Shown: positions 49,115-57,817 of the stretch, piece after piece | How the letters are laid out: each line of letters starts with the position of its first letter | Numbering within the stretch: position 1 is the stretch's first letter | NCBI GenBank assembly: GCA_040388665.1 | Contig: JAZKBL010000020.1 | Span: forward strand, 34,199 to 98,198 | Direction: 5' to 3' | Length of the DNA stretch: 64,000 bases | Source: DAHVFY01 sp040388665 | GTDB lineage: Bacteria; Chlamydiota; Chlamydiia; Chlamydiales; Rhabdochlamydiaceae | The notes under the pieces: generated by a model | Database searches by the model: none | Seen by the model: the letters and a program-made list of their open reading frames with translations, nothing else | Told to the model about the DNA's origin: nothing | Position numbers and translations under genes: made by a program

Positions 49115-49526
49115 GGATTTTTAGGCTCTTTTGATAAAGTGTATCAAGGACAGCATTAACAAATGTCCCCCCCTCAGGGGTTGCATATTTACGAGCAAGA
49201 CGAATGGCTTCAGCAATAGCAATTTTAGGATGGATCGTCTCATCAAACATTAATTCAAAAATTCCAAGTCTCAATATAGTCCGCTCAATCCAAGGAATCC
49301 GATCAAAGCTATAACTAGAAGAAGTTTGTCCGATTAACACGTCTATTTCTTCTAATCTTTTTACTACACAATCTTTTCTTTCTTGAGCTCTACGAATCGA
49401 GGTATTAGAGAGGGCGAATTCCCCCATCATAAATGCACCGATATCCTCATCTTGCGATGCTTCAAAATCGCTTGAATAAAGGAGTTGAAAGACAATTTCT
49501 CTAAATTTTTGAGGTGCTGGCGCCAT
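49074..49526 (-). CDS. nusB: Transcription antitermination factor NusB
   Basis: A 150-residue RNA-binding helical protein that assembles with NusE on boxA to antiterminate rRNA transcription. APQKFREIVFQLLYSSDF is the N-terminal helix; IERTILRLGIFELMFDETIHPKIAIAEAIRLARKYATPEGGTFVNAVLD is the conserved C-terminal region. Length is typical. No strong ribosome-binding site precedes ATG 49526. It overlaps murB by 41 bases, which implies coupled translation. Confidence 0.93.
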   Translation of the reverse strand: MAPAPQKFREIVFQLLYSSDFEASQDEDIGAFMMGEFALSNTSIRRAQERKDCVVKRLEEIDVLIGQTSSSYSFDRIPWIERTILRLGIFELMFDETIHPKIAIAEAIRLARKYATPEGGTFVNAVLDTLYQKSLKIHETDSVPVIQATF

Positions 49527-49556
49527 AGGTTGCGTAATATATCACATACAGTCAAT

Positions 49557-50018
49557 TTATACTAGATGGCTTCTTAACATCCATACAAATTTTTCATGAA
49601 CATTAAGCCTTCTTCCCATGAGATCTACGGTTGCGGGGTCATTTGCTTTTTCCGCTTTTCCAGATAAAAGCCTTGACTCCCGGATAACTTGCTCGTGTCC
49701 TTTCAAAAGATTTTTCAACATTTCCTGTGTAGGCATTAATTGATCAACACTTTCAAGTGTGCTTAATTTCTGGAAAGCTCCAAAAGAAGCATCCACATAA
49801 AATCCAAGAGCGCGGATCCGTTCAGCGATCTCATCAAGAGCTCCGGCAAGCTCTTCGTACTGCTTCTCAAATAAAATATGCAAAAAATAGAAATCAGGTC
49901 CCGTTAAATTCCAATGAAAATTTTGCGTTCTCAAATAAATTGCATAAGTATCAGCTAAAAGACACGCTAACCCATCTGCAACATGTTTTCTATTTTCTTG
50001 CGTCATCCCCATATCCAT
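49557..50018 (-). CDS. dps: Dps-type ferritin-like DNA-protection protein
   Basis: A 153-residue ferritin-fold protein that forms dodecamers, oxidises Fe2+ with H2O2 and can bind DNA. Iron-site residues are in NFHWNLTGPDFYFLHILFEKQYEELAGALDEIAERIRALG (about residues 38-77). The start is the ATG at 50018 (MDMGMTQENRK), because the AGGAGG site ends five bases before it; earlier in-frame ATGs sit on or before that site. Lies alone, downstream of a palindrome at 50087. Confidence 0.9.
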   Translation of the reverse strand: MDMGMTQENRKHVADGLACLLADTYAIYLRTQNFHWNLTGPDFYFLHILFEKQYEELAGALDEIAERIRALGFYVDASFGAFQKLSTLESVDQLMPTQEMLKNLLKGHEQVIRESRLLSGKAEKANDPATVDLMGRRLNVHEKFVWMLRSHLV

Positions 50019-50086
50019 CATCCCCTCCTCTTTAAAAAAAATATTAACATATACAATCAATTAGATCTTCATCCTATCATCTTTTT

Positions 50087-50122
50087 TTCTCCTTGCATCT
50101 TGGCGCCAAGACGCAAGGAGAA
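50087..50122. repeat. 36-base palindrome with one mismatch
   Basis: TTCTCCTTGCATCTTGGC (50087-50104) is the reverse complement of GCCAAGACGCAAGGAGAA (50105-50122) except at one base, so it has no loop. It shares GCCAAGACGCAAGGAG and CGCAAAGACGCC words with the repeat at 18637. It lies between dps and the exonuclease gene, both divergent, so it may also affect either promoter. Confidence 0.7.
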
Positions 50123-50188
50123 GAAAAGAATACTAGTTTTGACACAAAAATAGGTTCTTGCTACTTTGACTTATTGCAATAGGTTTTT

Positions 50189-50779
50189 ATGCTAGGCATT
50201 TTTCTCGATACAGAAACAAATGGTCTAAATTCTCGAAAACATAAGGTGCTTGAGATTGCCTACAAAATTATCGACATGGAAACAGGCGCTCTTATAAGCG
50301 CATTCGAATCTGTCATCTCTCAACCAGAAGACGTATGGAAAGGCAGCGATCCAGCAAGCTTAAAGGTAAATGGCTTCACATGGGAAGAGGTTGTAAAAGG
50401 CGCCCCTGTTTCGATGGTCGCATCAAGTATCATCGCAGAGTTCAAAAAGCATGATATTAGACGAGGCTCTGCTGTCTTCATTTGTCAAAACCCCTCTTTT
50501 GATAGAGCTTTCTTCGGTCAAATCATCGATCCTGATAAACAAGAGGAATTTCTTTGGCCCTATCACTGGCTTGACCTCGCATCCATGCACTGGAAAGGCG
50601 CCATCGAACGGGGCAAACAAAATCCCGCACTCTTTCCCTGGAACACCGGCTTTTCTAAAGACAAGATCGCTCTCGCGCACAATCTACCTAAAGAAAACGC
50701 TCCTCATAGAGCCATGAATGGAGTCAACCATCTACTGCTCTGCTACGAAAAAGTCGTTGGGTTTCCCCAAAACTCTTAA
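50189..50779 (+). CDS. DnaQ-like 3'-5' exonuclease domain protein
   Basis: A 196-residue DEDD-superfamily nuclease. Exo I is FLDTETNGLNSRKHKVLEIA (residues 5-24), Exo II is FICQNPSFDRAFF (about 101-113), and Exo III appears as APHRAMNGVNHLLLC with His and Ala but Gly where the last catalytic Asp of HxxxxD usually lies. That loss may weaken activity or reflect a variant motif. Role: DNA or RNA 3'-end trimming or proofreading, unproven. Stands alone; the next gene is 95 bases away. Confidence 0.8.
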   Translation: MLGIFLDTETNGLNSRKHKVLEIAYKIIDMETGALISAFESVISQPEDVWKGSDPASLKVNGFTWEEVVKGAPVSMVASSIIAEFKKHDIRRGSAVFICQNPSFDRAFFGQIIDPDKQEEFLWPYHWLDLASMHWKGAIERGKQNPALFPWNTGFSKDKIALAHNLPKENAPHRAMNGVNHLLLCYEKVVGFPQNS

Positions 50780-50873
50780 ATCTTTTTTACGCCCTACGTA
50801 GAACCTCTAGCTACTGCTTGCGAATTAACGGAAAATGACATACAATCGTAAGTCGCGTGAGGAGAGAATATCC

Positions 50874-51674
50874 ATGGCGATTTTCCATTCGTTAACCCCC
50901 GTTTTAGAGATCGTCATTATAGCGATCATGTTGAATTATCTTCTCTCTTTTTTTTGGAATACACGCTCAATGGACCTTGTTCTTGGTCTTCTTGCTTTCT
51001 TACTGATTTTTGCAGCGTCAACCTGGTTTAACTTGCCAATTCTTCATAAAATCATGTACCTCGTGGGTAATGTCGCTGTCATCGCTATTTTAATCATTTT
51101 CCAGCCTGAATTGCGCGTTGCTCTCTCAAAACTTAGTTTAAAAGGAAAGCGTTATAAGGAAATCACCGAGTTCGATAAATTTCTTGACCAGCTCTCTAAT
51201 TCTGTTTATAAGCTTGCTGAAAAACGGGTAGGCGCGTTAATTGTTCTAGAGCATGAAGACTCTTTTGAAGAGTATGCTAATAAAGCTGTTGTCATCAACG
51301 CTCAGTTCTCTTCAGAACTTCTTGAATCGATCTTCTCCACATCTTCCCCTCTTCATGATGGCGCTGTCGTCATCCGCGACTTAACAATTGTTGCTGCGTC
51401 TGTCATCTTGCCTCTTGCTGAAGATAGCGCGCAGTTAACACGCTCTGTCGGCACGCGTCACAGGGCGGCTCTCGGCGCAAGCCAGGTAAGCGATGCGGTC
51501 ATCATCGTCGTATCAGAAGAAACTGGCAAAGTATCAATTGCACGAGATGGTGTGATGACGCGCGGGGTAAAAATTGATAGATTTAAAGGGATCACACGCA
51601 GTATCTTCACGCCTCCTAGCAAAAGAGAGATAAAGACTGGAAAACTGAAATTCTGGGAGTGGATAAGCTCATGA
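50874..51674 (+). CDS. cdaA: Diadenylate cyclase CdaA
   Basis: Makes the second messenger c-di-AMP from two ATP. Three N-terminal membrane helices (about residues 1-75) precede the DAC domain, seen as ALIVLEHEDSFEEY, SPLHDGAVVI (the DGA metal motif, about 159-168) and VGTRHRAALG (the RHR motif). I start at ATG 50874, with GAGGAG upstream; the longer in-frame form adds unrelated residues. ATGA overlap with ybbR. In Chlamydia c-di-AMP is made and sensed by host STING. Confidence 0.95.
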   Translation: MAIFHSLTPVLEIVIIAIMLNYLLSFFWNTRSMDLVLGLLAFLLIFAASTWFNLPILHKIMYLVGNVAVIAILIIFQPELRVALSKLSLKGKRYKEITEFDKFLDQLSNSVYKLAEKRVGALIVLEHEDSFEEYANKAVVINAQFSSELLESIFSTSSPLHDGAVVIRDLTIVAASVILPLAEDSAQLTRSVGTRHRAALGASQVSDAVIIVVSEETGKVSIARDGVMTRGVKIDRFKGITRSIFTPPSKREIKTGKLKFWEWISS

Positions 51675-52894
51675 AATCCCTTTTTCGCTACCTCTTTATC
51701 GACAACTGGCAAAGAAAACTCATTGCAACAGTTCTTGCTATCATCATTTGGCTTGTCGTCAACCACACCCTTACAGGAACAAAAATTTTTAGCAATGTCC
51801 CTGTTAAAATCGTCAATATCCCTACAGGAAGAACCATTGAAGGGATGCAAGTCAATGGCGTGCTTTCTAAAAAAATCTCGCTCACCGTCGTCGGCAATAA
51901 ACCCATGCTCGATTCTCTCTCATCCAATGATATTGAGGTTGTGATCGATGCCTCCGACAAGCAAGGTGAGTGGCTTGCGACTGTCACTAAAAAGAATCTC
52001 GTTTCATTAAACCCCGATCTCAACATCTCTACCGGGATTGACAGAATTTCTCATTCAAGCTTTCCGATCCACATGAGCCGACTTGTCACAGAAAAAATCC
52101 CGATCTTCGTCACGCAACCTATTGGAGAGCCACCGCGTGATTACCTCTTTTTAGATATCTGGCCTTACCGCCTTTCGATGACAATCACAGGTCCTGAAGA
52201 CATTGTCAAAAGACTTAAAGCAAAGGGACAAAAACTGACATTTAGTTTAAATGACATCACTAAAGCAGATCTTGATGCGCTGCCCCAGGGTGATGAAGTC
52301 AGCTATTTTGTACCGAATGATTGGAAGCAAATTTCACTGCCTGGGATTTCTGAAACGCCAATCCAAATCGATGATACAAATGCTAAAACACTACGTATCG
52401 ATTTTGTGCGGTGTGATCTCCTACCGCTTGACAACCCCATTCCCCTAACAGTTTACTACCCTCCAGAATATAGCGACCAAATCAATCCAGGCAATACAGG
52501 AATTTCTATCAGTGGACCTGTTCGCAAAATTCATGGGCTCAGCATGATTTCTGGGCCTCTTTATGTGAAAGGGGTAAGCCGTCTTTTTGTTGAGGTGGTA
52601 AGCGATATGTTGCAAATAGCGATCATCGCTGTTCCTAAAAGTGAACGTCCTCATCTTGAGTGGAGTGTTCAATTTATTAATCCTCACGTATTAGAGGACA
52701 AATATGTCTCTACTTTACTCTCTGATACTTCTGATAATGAAGTTCAAGATTTGCAACCTAACCTCAGAGAAGACTATTTAAGAAACCGCTTCCGCAGTTA
52801 CATGAACCGCTTCCAACTCTATAAATCTGAAGAAAGCCCTCTTAAATTCAATATCGAATTAGAGGACGGTCAGATTACGGTCAACGAGAGTTAA
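51671..52894 (+). CDS. ybbR: YbbR/CdaR-type regulator of diadenylate cyclase
   Basis: A 407-residue protein with one N-terminal membrane helix (ATVLAIIIWLVVNHTL) and about four YbbR-like beta domains outside the membrane (for example VTGPEDIVK, SLNDI, ISGPVRKI). In Bacillus CdaR binds and modulates CdaA. It starts at the ATG that overlaps the cdaA stop (ATGA); a GTG four codons earlier is inside cdaA. Its stop shares TAATG with the next gene, so cdaA-ybbR-glycosyltransferase are coupled. Confidence 0.88.
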   Translation: MKSLFRYLFIDNWQRKLIATVLAIIIWLVVNHTLTGTKIFSNVPVKIVNIPTGRTIEGMQVNGVLSKKISLTVVGNKPMLDSLSSNDIEVVIDASDKQGEWLATVTKKNLVSLNPDLNISTGIDRISHSSFPIHMSRLVTEKIPIFVTQPIGEPPRDYLFLDIWPYRLSMTITGPEDIVKRLKAKGQKLTFSLNDITKADLDALPQGDEVSYFVPNDWKQISLPGISETPIQIDDTNAKTLRIDFVRCDLLPLDNPIPLTVYYPPEYSDQINPGNTGISISGPVRKIHGLSMISGPLYVKGVSRLFVEVVSDMLQIAIIAVPKSERPHLEWSVQFINPHVLEDKYVSTLLSDTSDNEVQDLQPNLREDYLRNRFRSYMNRFQLYKSEESPLKFNIELEDGQITVNES

Positions 52895-54021
52895 TGAAAC
52901 GCATTATCCTTCTTAAAAGCAGAATTCAAGCAAATGGTGGTGCTGAAAAGTATGCAAGAAGGTTAGCTGTTGCTTTTCAAGAAAAAAACTGCGACGTAGC
53001 TCTTATCACAAGCGGCCCTGTCCCAAAAGAAAGCATCTGTGAAATGATCTCCGATGAAACTCTCTCCCCTTTCAGTTTTCGAAGAATTCAAAAGTTTGAT
53101 AGGTTTTGTAGCAAGGTTCTTGATGTTTTGGAGCCAGATGTTATTTTCAGTTTAGATCGAAATAGACGGCAGACCCATATCCGCGCAAGCGGGGGGGTTC
53201 ATGCAGCATACCTTGAACACAGACGAAAAGAATCTTCTTTTTTCAAAAATCTTTCCTTTCAGATCAATCCTCTTCATCGCACATTATTAAATATTGAAAA
53301 ATCAGGCTTTGAAGACCCTAGCCTTAAAAAACTTTTTGTTAATTCTTCTATGGTGCGCAAAGAAATTATCCGTTTTTATAATACAGACCCCAATAAAATC
53401 TGCGTACTACACAACGGTGTTGAATGGGAAGAAATGCAACAAGATTTTGATCTATGGGAAGATTTAAAACCTCAAGTAGCAAAAAAACTCCAGTTAAACC
53501 CGTCTACTTTCCACTTTCTATTCATCGGTCACAATTACAGACGTAAGGGATTAGAAATACTTTTAAGGGCACTTAGTAAAATAGCTCGCGAGGATTTTCA
53601 TCTCTCCGTTGTTGGAAAAGAAAAAAATCTTGCCTCTTTTAAAGCCCTAGTCAAAGCTCTTCATTTAGGAAACAAAGTTTCCTTTTTTCCAGAACAAAAA
53701 GAAATACGCCCATTTTACCAATTAGCAGATGCTCTTGTCATCCCTTCCACTTATGACCCATTTGCCAATGTCACAGTTGAAGCGCTTGCCATGGGAGTTT
53801 ATACGATCTCTTCAAAAACCAATGGTGGAAAGGAAGTCCTAACACCCGACTCAGGTTCTATCATCGAAGATCTATATGAAATTGATGCTGTTGTAAACGC
53901 CTTAAAAAAAGCGCTATCCTGCCCTAAAACAAAGAACCAAGCATGTTCCATTCGAGAGTCTGTTAAGCATCTTGATTTCGGAACCCAACTTATGCGTTAT
54001 GTCGATGAAAGCCTTAATTAA
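52894..54021 (+). CDS. Glycosyltransferase family 4 enzyme
   Basis: A 375-residue GT-B fold enzyme. The N-lobe carries KSRIQANGGAEKYARRLAVAF and NSSMVRKEIIRFY; the C-lobe has FIGHNYRRKGLEILLRAL, VVGKE and the nucleotide-sugar EALAMGVYTISSKTNGGKEVL stretch. It is similar in layout to heptosyl or glucosyl transferases (WaaG-type) that extend lipopolysaccharide cores. Followed by the lipid A acyltransferase gene, supporting an envelope role. Acceptor unknown. Overlaps both neighbours. Confidence 0.85.
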   Translation: MKRIILLKSRIQANGGAEKYARRLAVAFQEKNCDVALITSGPVPKESICEMISDETLSPFSFRRIQKFDRFCSKVLDVLEPDVIFSLDRNRRQTHIRASGGVHAAYLEHRRKESSFFKNLSFQINPLHRTLLNIEKSGFEDPSLKKLFVNSSMVRKEIIRFYNTDPNKICVLHNGVEWEEMQQDFDLWEDLKPQVAKKLQLNPSTFHFLFIGHNYRRKGLEILLRALSKIAREDFHLSVVGKEKNLASFKALVKALHLGNKVSFFPEQKEIRPFYQLADALVIPSTYDPFANVTVEALAMGVYTISSKTNGGKEVLTPDSGSIIEDLYEIDAVVNALKKALSCPKTKNQACSIRESVKHLDFGTQLMRYVDESLN

Positions 54022-55255
54022 TTATTCAGTCATTAGGATAATCACGTTTCCTTTTAGTCTACTTCCCTATTCCTTGTTGCATTTTTTAGGCAGGCAATTA
54101 GGCAATGCTGCTTACTTTTTAATGCCTAAATTTAGAAAAAAAGCTCTTTCTAATATTGCTCTAACGCAGATTGCCAAAACACAAGATGAGATGCGCCGCA
54201 TTGCAAGACTCTCCTTTCAGAACTTAATGATTACTTGTCTTGAATACCCTAAATTTGCGCGAGAAAAAAATATAAGTCGGATTGCCACATGCCAAAATCC
54301 TGAGGAAGCAAACACAATCATACATCATAGAAAAGGAATCATTTTTTTCTGTGGACATCAAGCGAACTGGGAAATTCTCTTTCTTGAAGGTACAAGCAGG
54401 ATGCCAGGCGTTGCCATCGGACGACCTATTAAAAATCATTTCCTCTACAAATGGGTGCTCTCAATCCGAGAAAAATATGGAGGAAAAATTGTCCCTCCAA
54501 AAAGTGCGATTAAAGAAGGGTTGCGCGGTTTAAAAAGAGGCGCTTTTTTAGGAATTGTTGGCGATCAAGGCATGCCAGACAGTGGTTACTCATCTCCCTT
54601 TTTTGGCCTATCTGCCTGGACATCACCTGTCCCTGCACTATTGGCTTACAAAACAGGTGTTCCAATCATCGTTGCAACAACTGTGCGCAAGTCTGGAAAA
54701 TATGTCATTGATTACTCCCCTCCTATCTGGCCCAACCTAAGCGAGTCTCTAGAAAAAGAAATAGATCGGATGATGCGTCTTTCACTAAAGCTACTTGAAG
54801 ACAGCATTCGTGAACATCCAGGACAGTGGCTATGGCAGCATAATAGATGGAAACAACAGACAAGAGGTAAGCTTAAAAGCCGTTTTCGTCATGAGTCAAT
54901 ATGCATTTTACTTCCCTCTAACAAAGAACGCTTTGATGCACTTCTCCCTCACCTACCTAGACTGCGAGTCATTTATCCTTACGAATTTATCACGCTTGTA
55001 GTCCCAAGAGCTTTTTCACAAACACCACTTCTTGAAGATGCAGAAATCCATGTTTATGATACATTAGATGAAATGCTTCTTGATGATTTTCGTTTTAAAC
55101 TCGTTTTTAATTTTGCAGACTGTAAGAAAGCTAAATCTCACTATATGCATTTAGCCGCCTTTGAAGTTGTCACGCTCTCTGATTTAAAGACCCTTGCCGG
55201 ACCCACTCAAAACCTTTCTGAAACATTTACAAGAGCTTTAACTCATGCCCGTTGA
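53999..55255 (+). CDS. htrB: Lipid A late acyltransferase (LpxL/HtrB-type) with C-terminal extension
   Basis: Adds a secondary acyl chain to lipid A at the inner membrane. The catalytic HX4E motif is FCGHQANWEILFLEG (about residues 118-132), with GDQGMPDSGYSSPFFG and IREHPGQWLWQHNRWK as other family blocks. Residues from about 305 to 418 form an extra domain (PSNKERFDALLPHLPRL and FKLVFNFADCKKAKS) absent from typical 300-residue LpxL. Start 53999 or 54005; both lie inside the glycosyltransferase end. The order cdaA-ybbR-htrB is as I recall from Chlamydia. Confidence 0.85.
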   Translation: MSMKALINYSVIRIITFPFSLLPYSLLHFLGRQLGNAAYFLMPKFRKKALSNIALTQIAKTQDEMRRIARLSFQNLMITCLEYPKFAREKNISRIATCQNPEEANTIIHHRKGIIFFCGHQANWEILFLEGTSRMPGVAIGRPIKNHFLYKWVLSIREKYGGKIVPPKSAIKEGLRGLKRGAFLGIVGDQGMPDSGYSSPFFGLSAWTSPVPALLAYKTGVPIIVATTVRKSGKYVIDYSPPIWPNLSESLEKEIDRMMRLSLKLLEDSIREHPGQWLWQHNRWKQQTRGKLKSRFRHESICILLPSNKERFDALLPHLPRLRVIYPYEFITLVVPRAFSQTPLLEDAEIHVYDTLDEMLLDDFRFKLVFNFADCKKAKSHYMHLAAFEVVTLSDLKTLAGPTQNLSETFTRALTHAR

Positions 55256-55958
55256 ACGTTTTTTTTCTGACACATCATTTACACCTGAGAATGAATGCAT
55301 CTTAGAGGGACAAGAGTTTCACCACCTAAGCCACGTGATCCGCTGTAGGGCCGGCGAAAAAGTGGAGCTTGTCAACGGACGCAATGAACTAGCTTTTGCT
55401 ACGCTCGTTTCCATTGAGAAAAAAAAAGCGACTTTACAGATCGATACCGTCGTAAAAAAAACTCCCGGCAAAGAGATCATTTTAGCCCAAGCGATCCCCC
55501 GCTTTAACCGCCTTGAATTCATCTTAGAAAAGGGAACAGAACTTGGAGCTAGCGCCTTCTGGCTTTTTCCGGGCGTATGGAGCGAGAAATCAGACTTTAG
55601 CAACAACCAGCAAGAAAGGATGGAGCTACTTACCGTCTCCGCCATGAAACAATGCAGCCGCCTTGATCTCCCCCCCATTCTCATCAAACCACAGCTGACT
55701 GAATGGGCACTCATTCCCAATACGACTATCCTTTATGGCGATACCCGTCCCGAAGCGCCTCCCGTAACCCCACCCTTTAAAGACCCTCTTATCCTTGTCG
55801 TAGGCCCAGAACGAGGACTTTCCCCACAAGAAGTTCACCACCTCGATGGCACACTCAAAGCGCGCGGCGTCTGCCTTAACCACAATATCTTGCGCACAGA
55901 CACCGCAGCCATGGCCTTTCTCGCCATCACCGCTTTGAACATCAAACCTCTTGCATGA
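55245..55958 (+). CDS. rsmE: 16S rRNA (uracil-1498-N3)-methyltransferase RsmE
   Basis: Methylates U1498 of 16S rRNA. The 237-residue SPOUT fold has the N-terminal FFSDTSFTP...EFHHLSHVIR PUA-like part and the knot LILVVGPERGLSPQEV and LRTDTAAMAFLA at the SAM site. The start overlaps the end of the acyltransferase by 11 bases, so the two are coupled, but no functional link is implied. Length is typical. Confidence 0.92.
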   Translation: MPVERFFSDTSFTPENECILEGQEFHHLSHVIRCRAGEKVELVNGRNELAFATLVSIEKKKATLQIDTVVKKTPGKEIILAQAIPRFNRLEFILEKGTELGASAFWLFPGVWSEKSDFSNNQQERMELLTVSAMKQCSRLDLPPILIKPQLTEWALIPNTTILYGDTRPEAPPVTPPFKDPLILVVGPERGLSPQEVHHLDGTLKARGVCLNHNILRTDTAAMAFLAITALNIKPLA

Positions 55959-55988
55959 TTCCCTCTAAAGCTTCTTGCTACAAGATTT

Positions 55989-57788
55989 TTAACGTTTGCA
56001 GACTTTGGAAATGAATTCTTTATCGCTGCTTAAGGTTCCTTTGTAGATGATGCCGCGCTCAGGGTCGAGTGTGACAAGTTGTCCTTCCACAAGAAGGCTC
56101 ATGGCGCTATCCGCACGTACAAGAAGAGGAATATTGAACATGTTAGCATAATTTGTAGCGCATGTTTCTGATGCAATATCTTCCGGGTGATTTTGAAGCA
56201 CAATACCTGCCGCGTGAGTAAAGAAAGGCTGATACGTCTCATCGCAATGATTGATCACGACGATGTTATCTTTAATGAAATGTTTACGCGCTTCATCAGG
56301 GGACAGGAGTAATGTCACTTTTCCATGAATGCGTTTGCCCGTTCCAGGCTTACCGCGAACAATCACATCTCCGATACTCTCAACGAGCATGGTGTTCGTG
56401 CTTCCCGTAATCCCAAAAGGAGAGCCAGCTGTGACGACGACAAGATCACCATAGTGTGCAAACCCTTTTTCAAGAGCAAAACAGCTTGCGATCAAAAAAG
56501 CCTCTTGCACATTTTCTGCAGGGCTTGGACCTACTGCAATCACGCCCCAATTAATGGCAAGCTGGTTATAGACTTTTGGATTTGGGGTAAGAGCAATGAT
56601 CGGCATTTTTGGACGGAATCTAGAAATAAGGCGCGCTGTGAAGCCACTATTTGTGAAAGCAAAAATTGCTTGAGCCTGTGAGCTGTAAGCGGTTTTAACA
56701 GCTGCTAAAGACACAGAAAAAGAAACATCGTTATAGTCTCTTTTGCTTTCATGATTGAAAAATTCTCGATAGTCAAAATCTCTTTCCGCTTCATCGATGA
56801 TATTATGCATGGTCTGAACAGTTTCGATCGGATAAGCGCCTATGGCTGTCTCACCGGAGAGCATCACAGCAGAGGTGCTATCATAAATCGCATTAGCGAC
56901 ATCGGACACCTCCGCGCGCGTAGGGCGAGGGTTTTTGATCATCGACTCTAACATCTGCGTTGCTGTCACAACAGGTTTACTTGCTTGATAGCATTTACGG
57001 ATCATCATTTTTTGCAGTTTCGGTACTTCTTGTAACGGCAATTCTACACCAAGATCTCCCCTGGCAATCATAATTCCATCTGCTACTTGAATGATACTAT
57101 CAAAATTTTTCACTCCAAGACGGTTCTCGATTTTTGCAAATACAAGAATATCTGATTTTTTTTGATCGATCAGTAGTTGCTTAATCTCTAACATATGATC
57201 TGAAGAGCGAATAAAAGAAGCTGCAATGATATCAATATCTTCTTTACATCCAAAAGAAATATCAGAAATATCTTGAGAGGTCATTGCAGGTAAATTCACA
57301 TCAACATCGGGAATGTTAACCCCTTTTTGATCTTTCAAAATCCCAGGATTTTGAATCTCTACAACCACGCCTTGTTTAGTAATTTCTTTAACAAAAGAAG
57401 TGATATAGCCGTCATCAAAAAGAAGTCTATCTCCAGGTGCTAGTTTATCAAGAGCAATAGGCGGTGTGATCTGAATTCCGTCTGTATCCCCTTCTCTTTT
57501 TTCTTTCACAAGAAGAAGCTTTTGCCCAGAAGCTACCGTCATCTGACCACCTTTAATCATCCCGATACGGATTTCAGGGCCTTTGGTATCGAGCATGATC
57601 GCAAGAGGGATTTTACGGATCTCACGCGCTTTTTTTAAATTTTGAATCACATGAGCATGGCTGTCATGCGTACCATGACTAAAATTAATACGCGCCACAT
57701 TCATCCCAGCATCAATCAGTTGTAGGATTTTTTCAAGCCCCTCAACAGCAGGCCCCATCGTACAAATAATTTTTGTCCTAGTATGCAT
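55989..57788 (-). CDS. pyk: Pyruvate kinase with extra C-terminal domain
   Basis: Makes pyruvate and ATP from PEP and ADP. The TIM barrel shows RTKIICTMGPAV, ARINFSHGTHDSH, MLDTKGPEIR, IARGDLGVELP, PVVTATQMLESM and the GETAIGAYP region. From about residue 480 there is a PEP-utilising mobile-type domain (AGSPFGITGSTN, VVINHCDETYQPFFTHAAGIVLQ, NIPLLVRADSAMSLLVEGQ), as in the long form of Bacillus and chlamydial enzymes. Adjacent to and divergent from uvrA, as in Chlamydia (CT332-CT333). Confidence 0.95.
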   Translation of the reverse strand: MHTRTKIICTMGPAVEGLEKILQLIDAGMNVARINFSHGTHDSHAHVIQNLKKAREIRKIPLAIMLDTKGPEIRIGMIKGGQMTVASGQKLLLVKEKREGDTDGIQITPPIALDKLAPGDRLLFDDGYITSFVKEITKQGVVVEIQNPGILKDQKGVNIPDVDVNLPAMTSQDISDISFGCKEDIDIIAASFIRSSDHMLEIKQLLIDQKKSDILVFAKIENRLGVKNFDSIIQVADGIMIARGDLGVELPLQEVPKLQKMMIRKCYQASKPVVTATQMLESMIKNPRPTRAEVSDVANAIYDSTSAVMLSGETAIGAYPIETVQTMHNIIDEAERDFDYREFFNHESKRDYNDVSFSVSLAAVKTAYSSQAQAIFAFTNSGFTARLISRFRPKMPIIALTPNPKVYNQLAINWGVIAVGPSPAENVQEAFLIASCFALEKGFAHYGDLVVVTAGSPFGITGSTNTMLVESIGDVIVRGKPGTGKRIHGKVTLLLSPDEARKHFIKDNIVVINHCDETYQPFFTHAAGIVLQNHPEDIASETCATNYANMFNIPLLVRADSAMSLLVEGQLVTLDPERGIIYKGTLSSDKEFISKVCKR

Positions 57789-57817
57789 GATCCCCTCTTG
57801 TGCTATAATAATTCATT

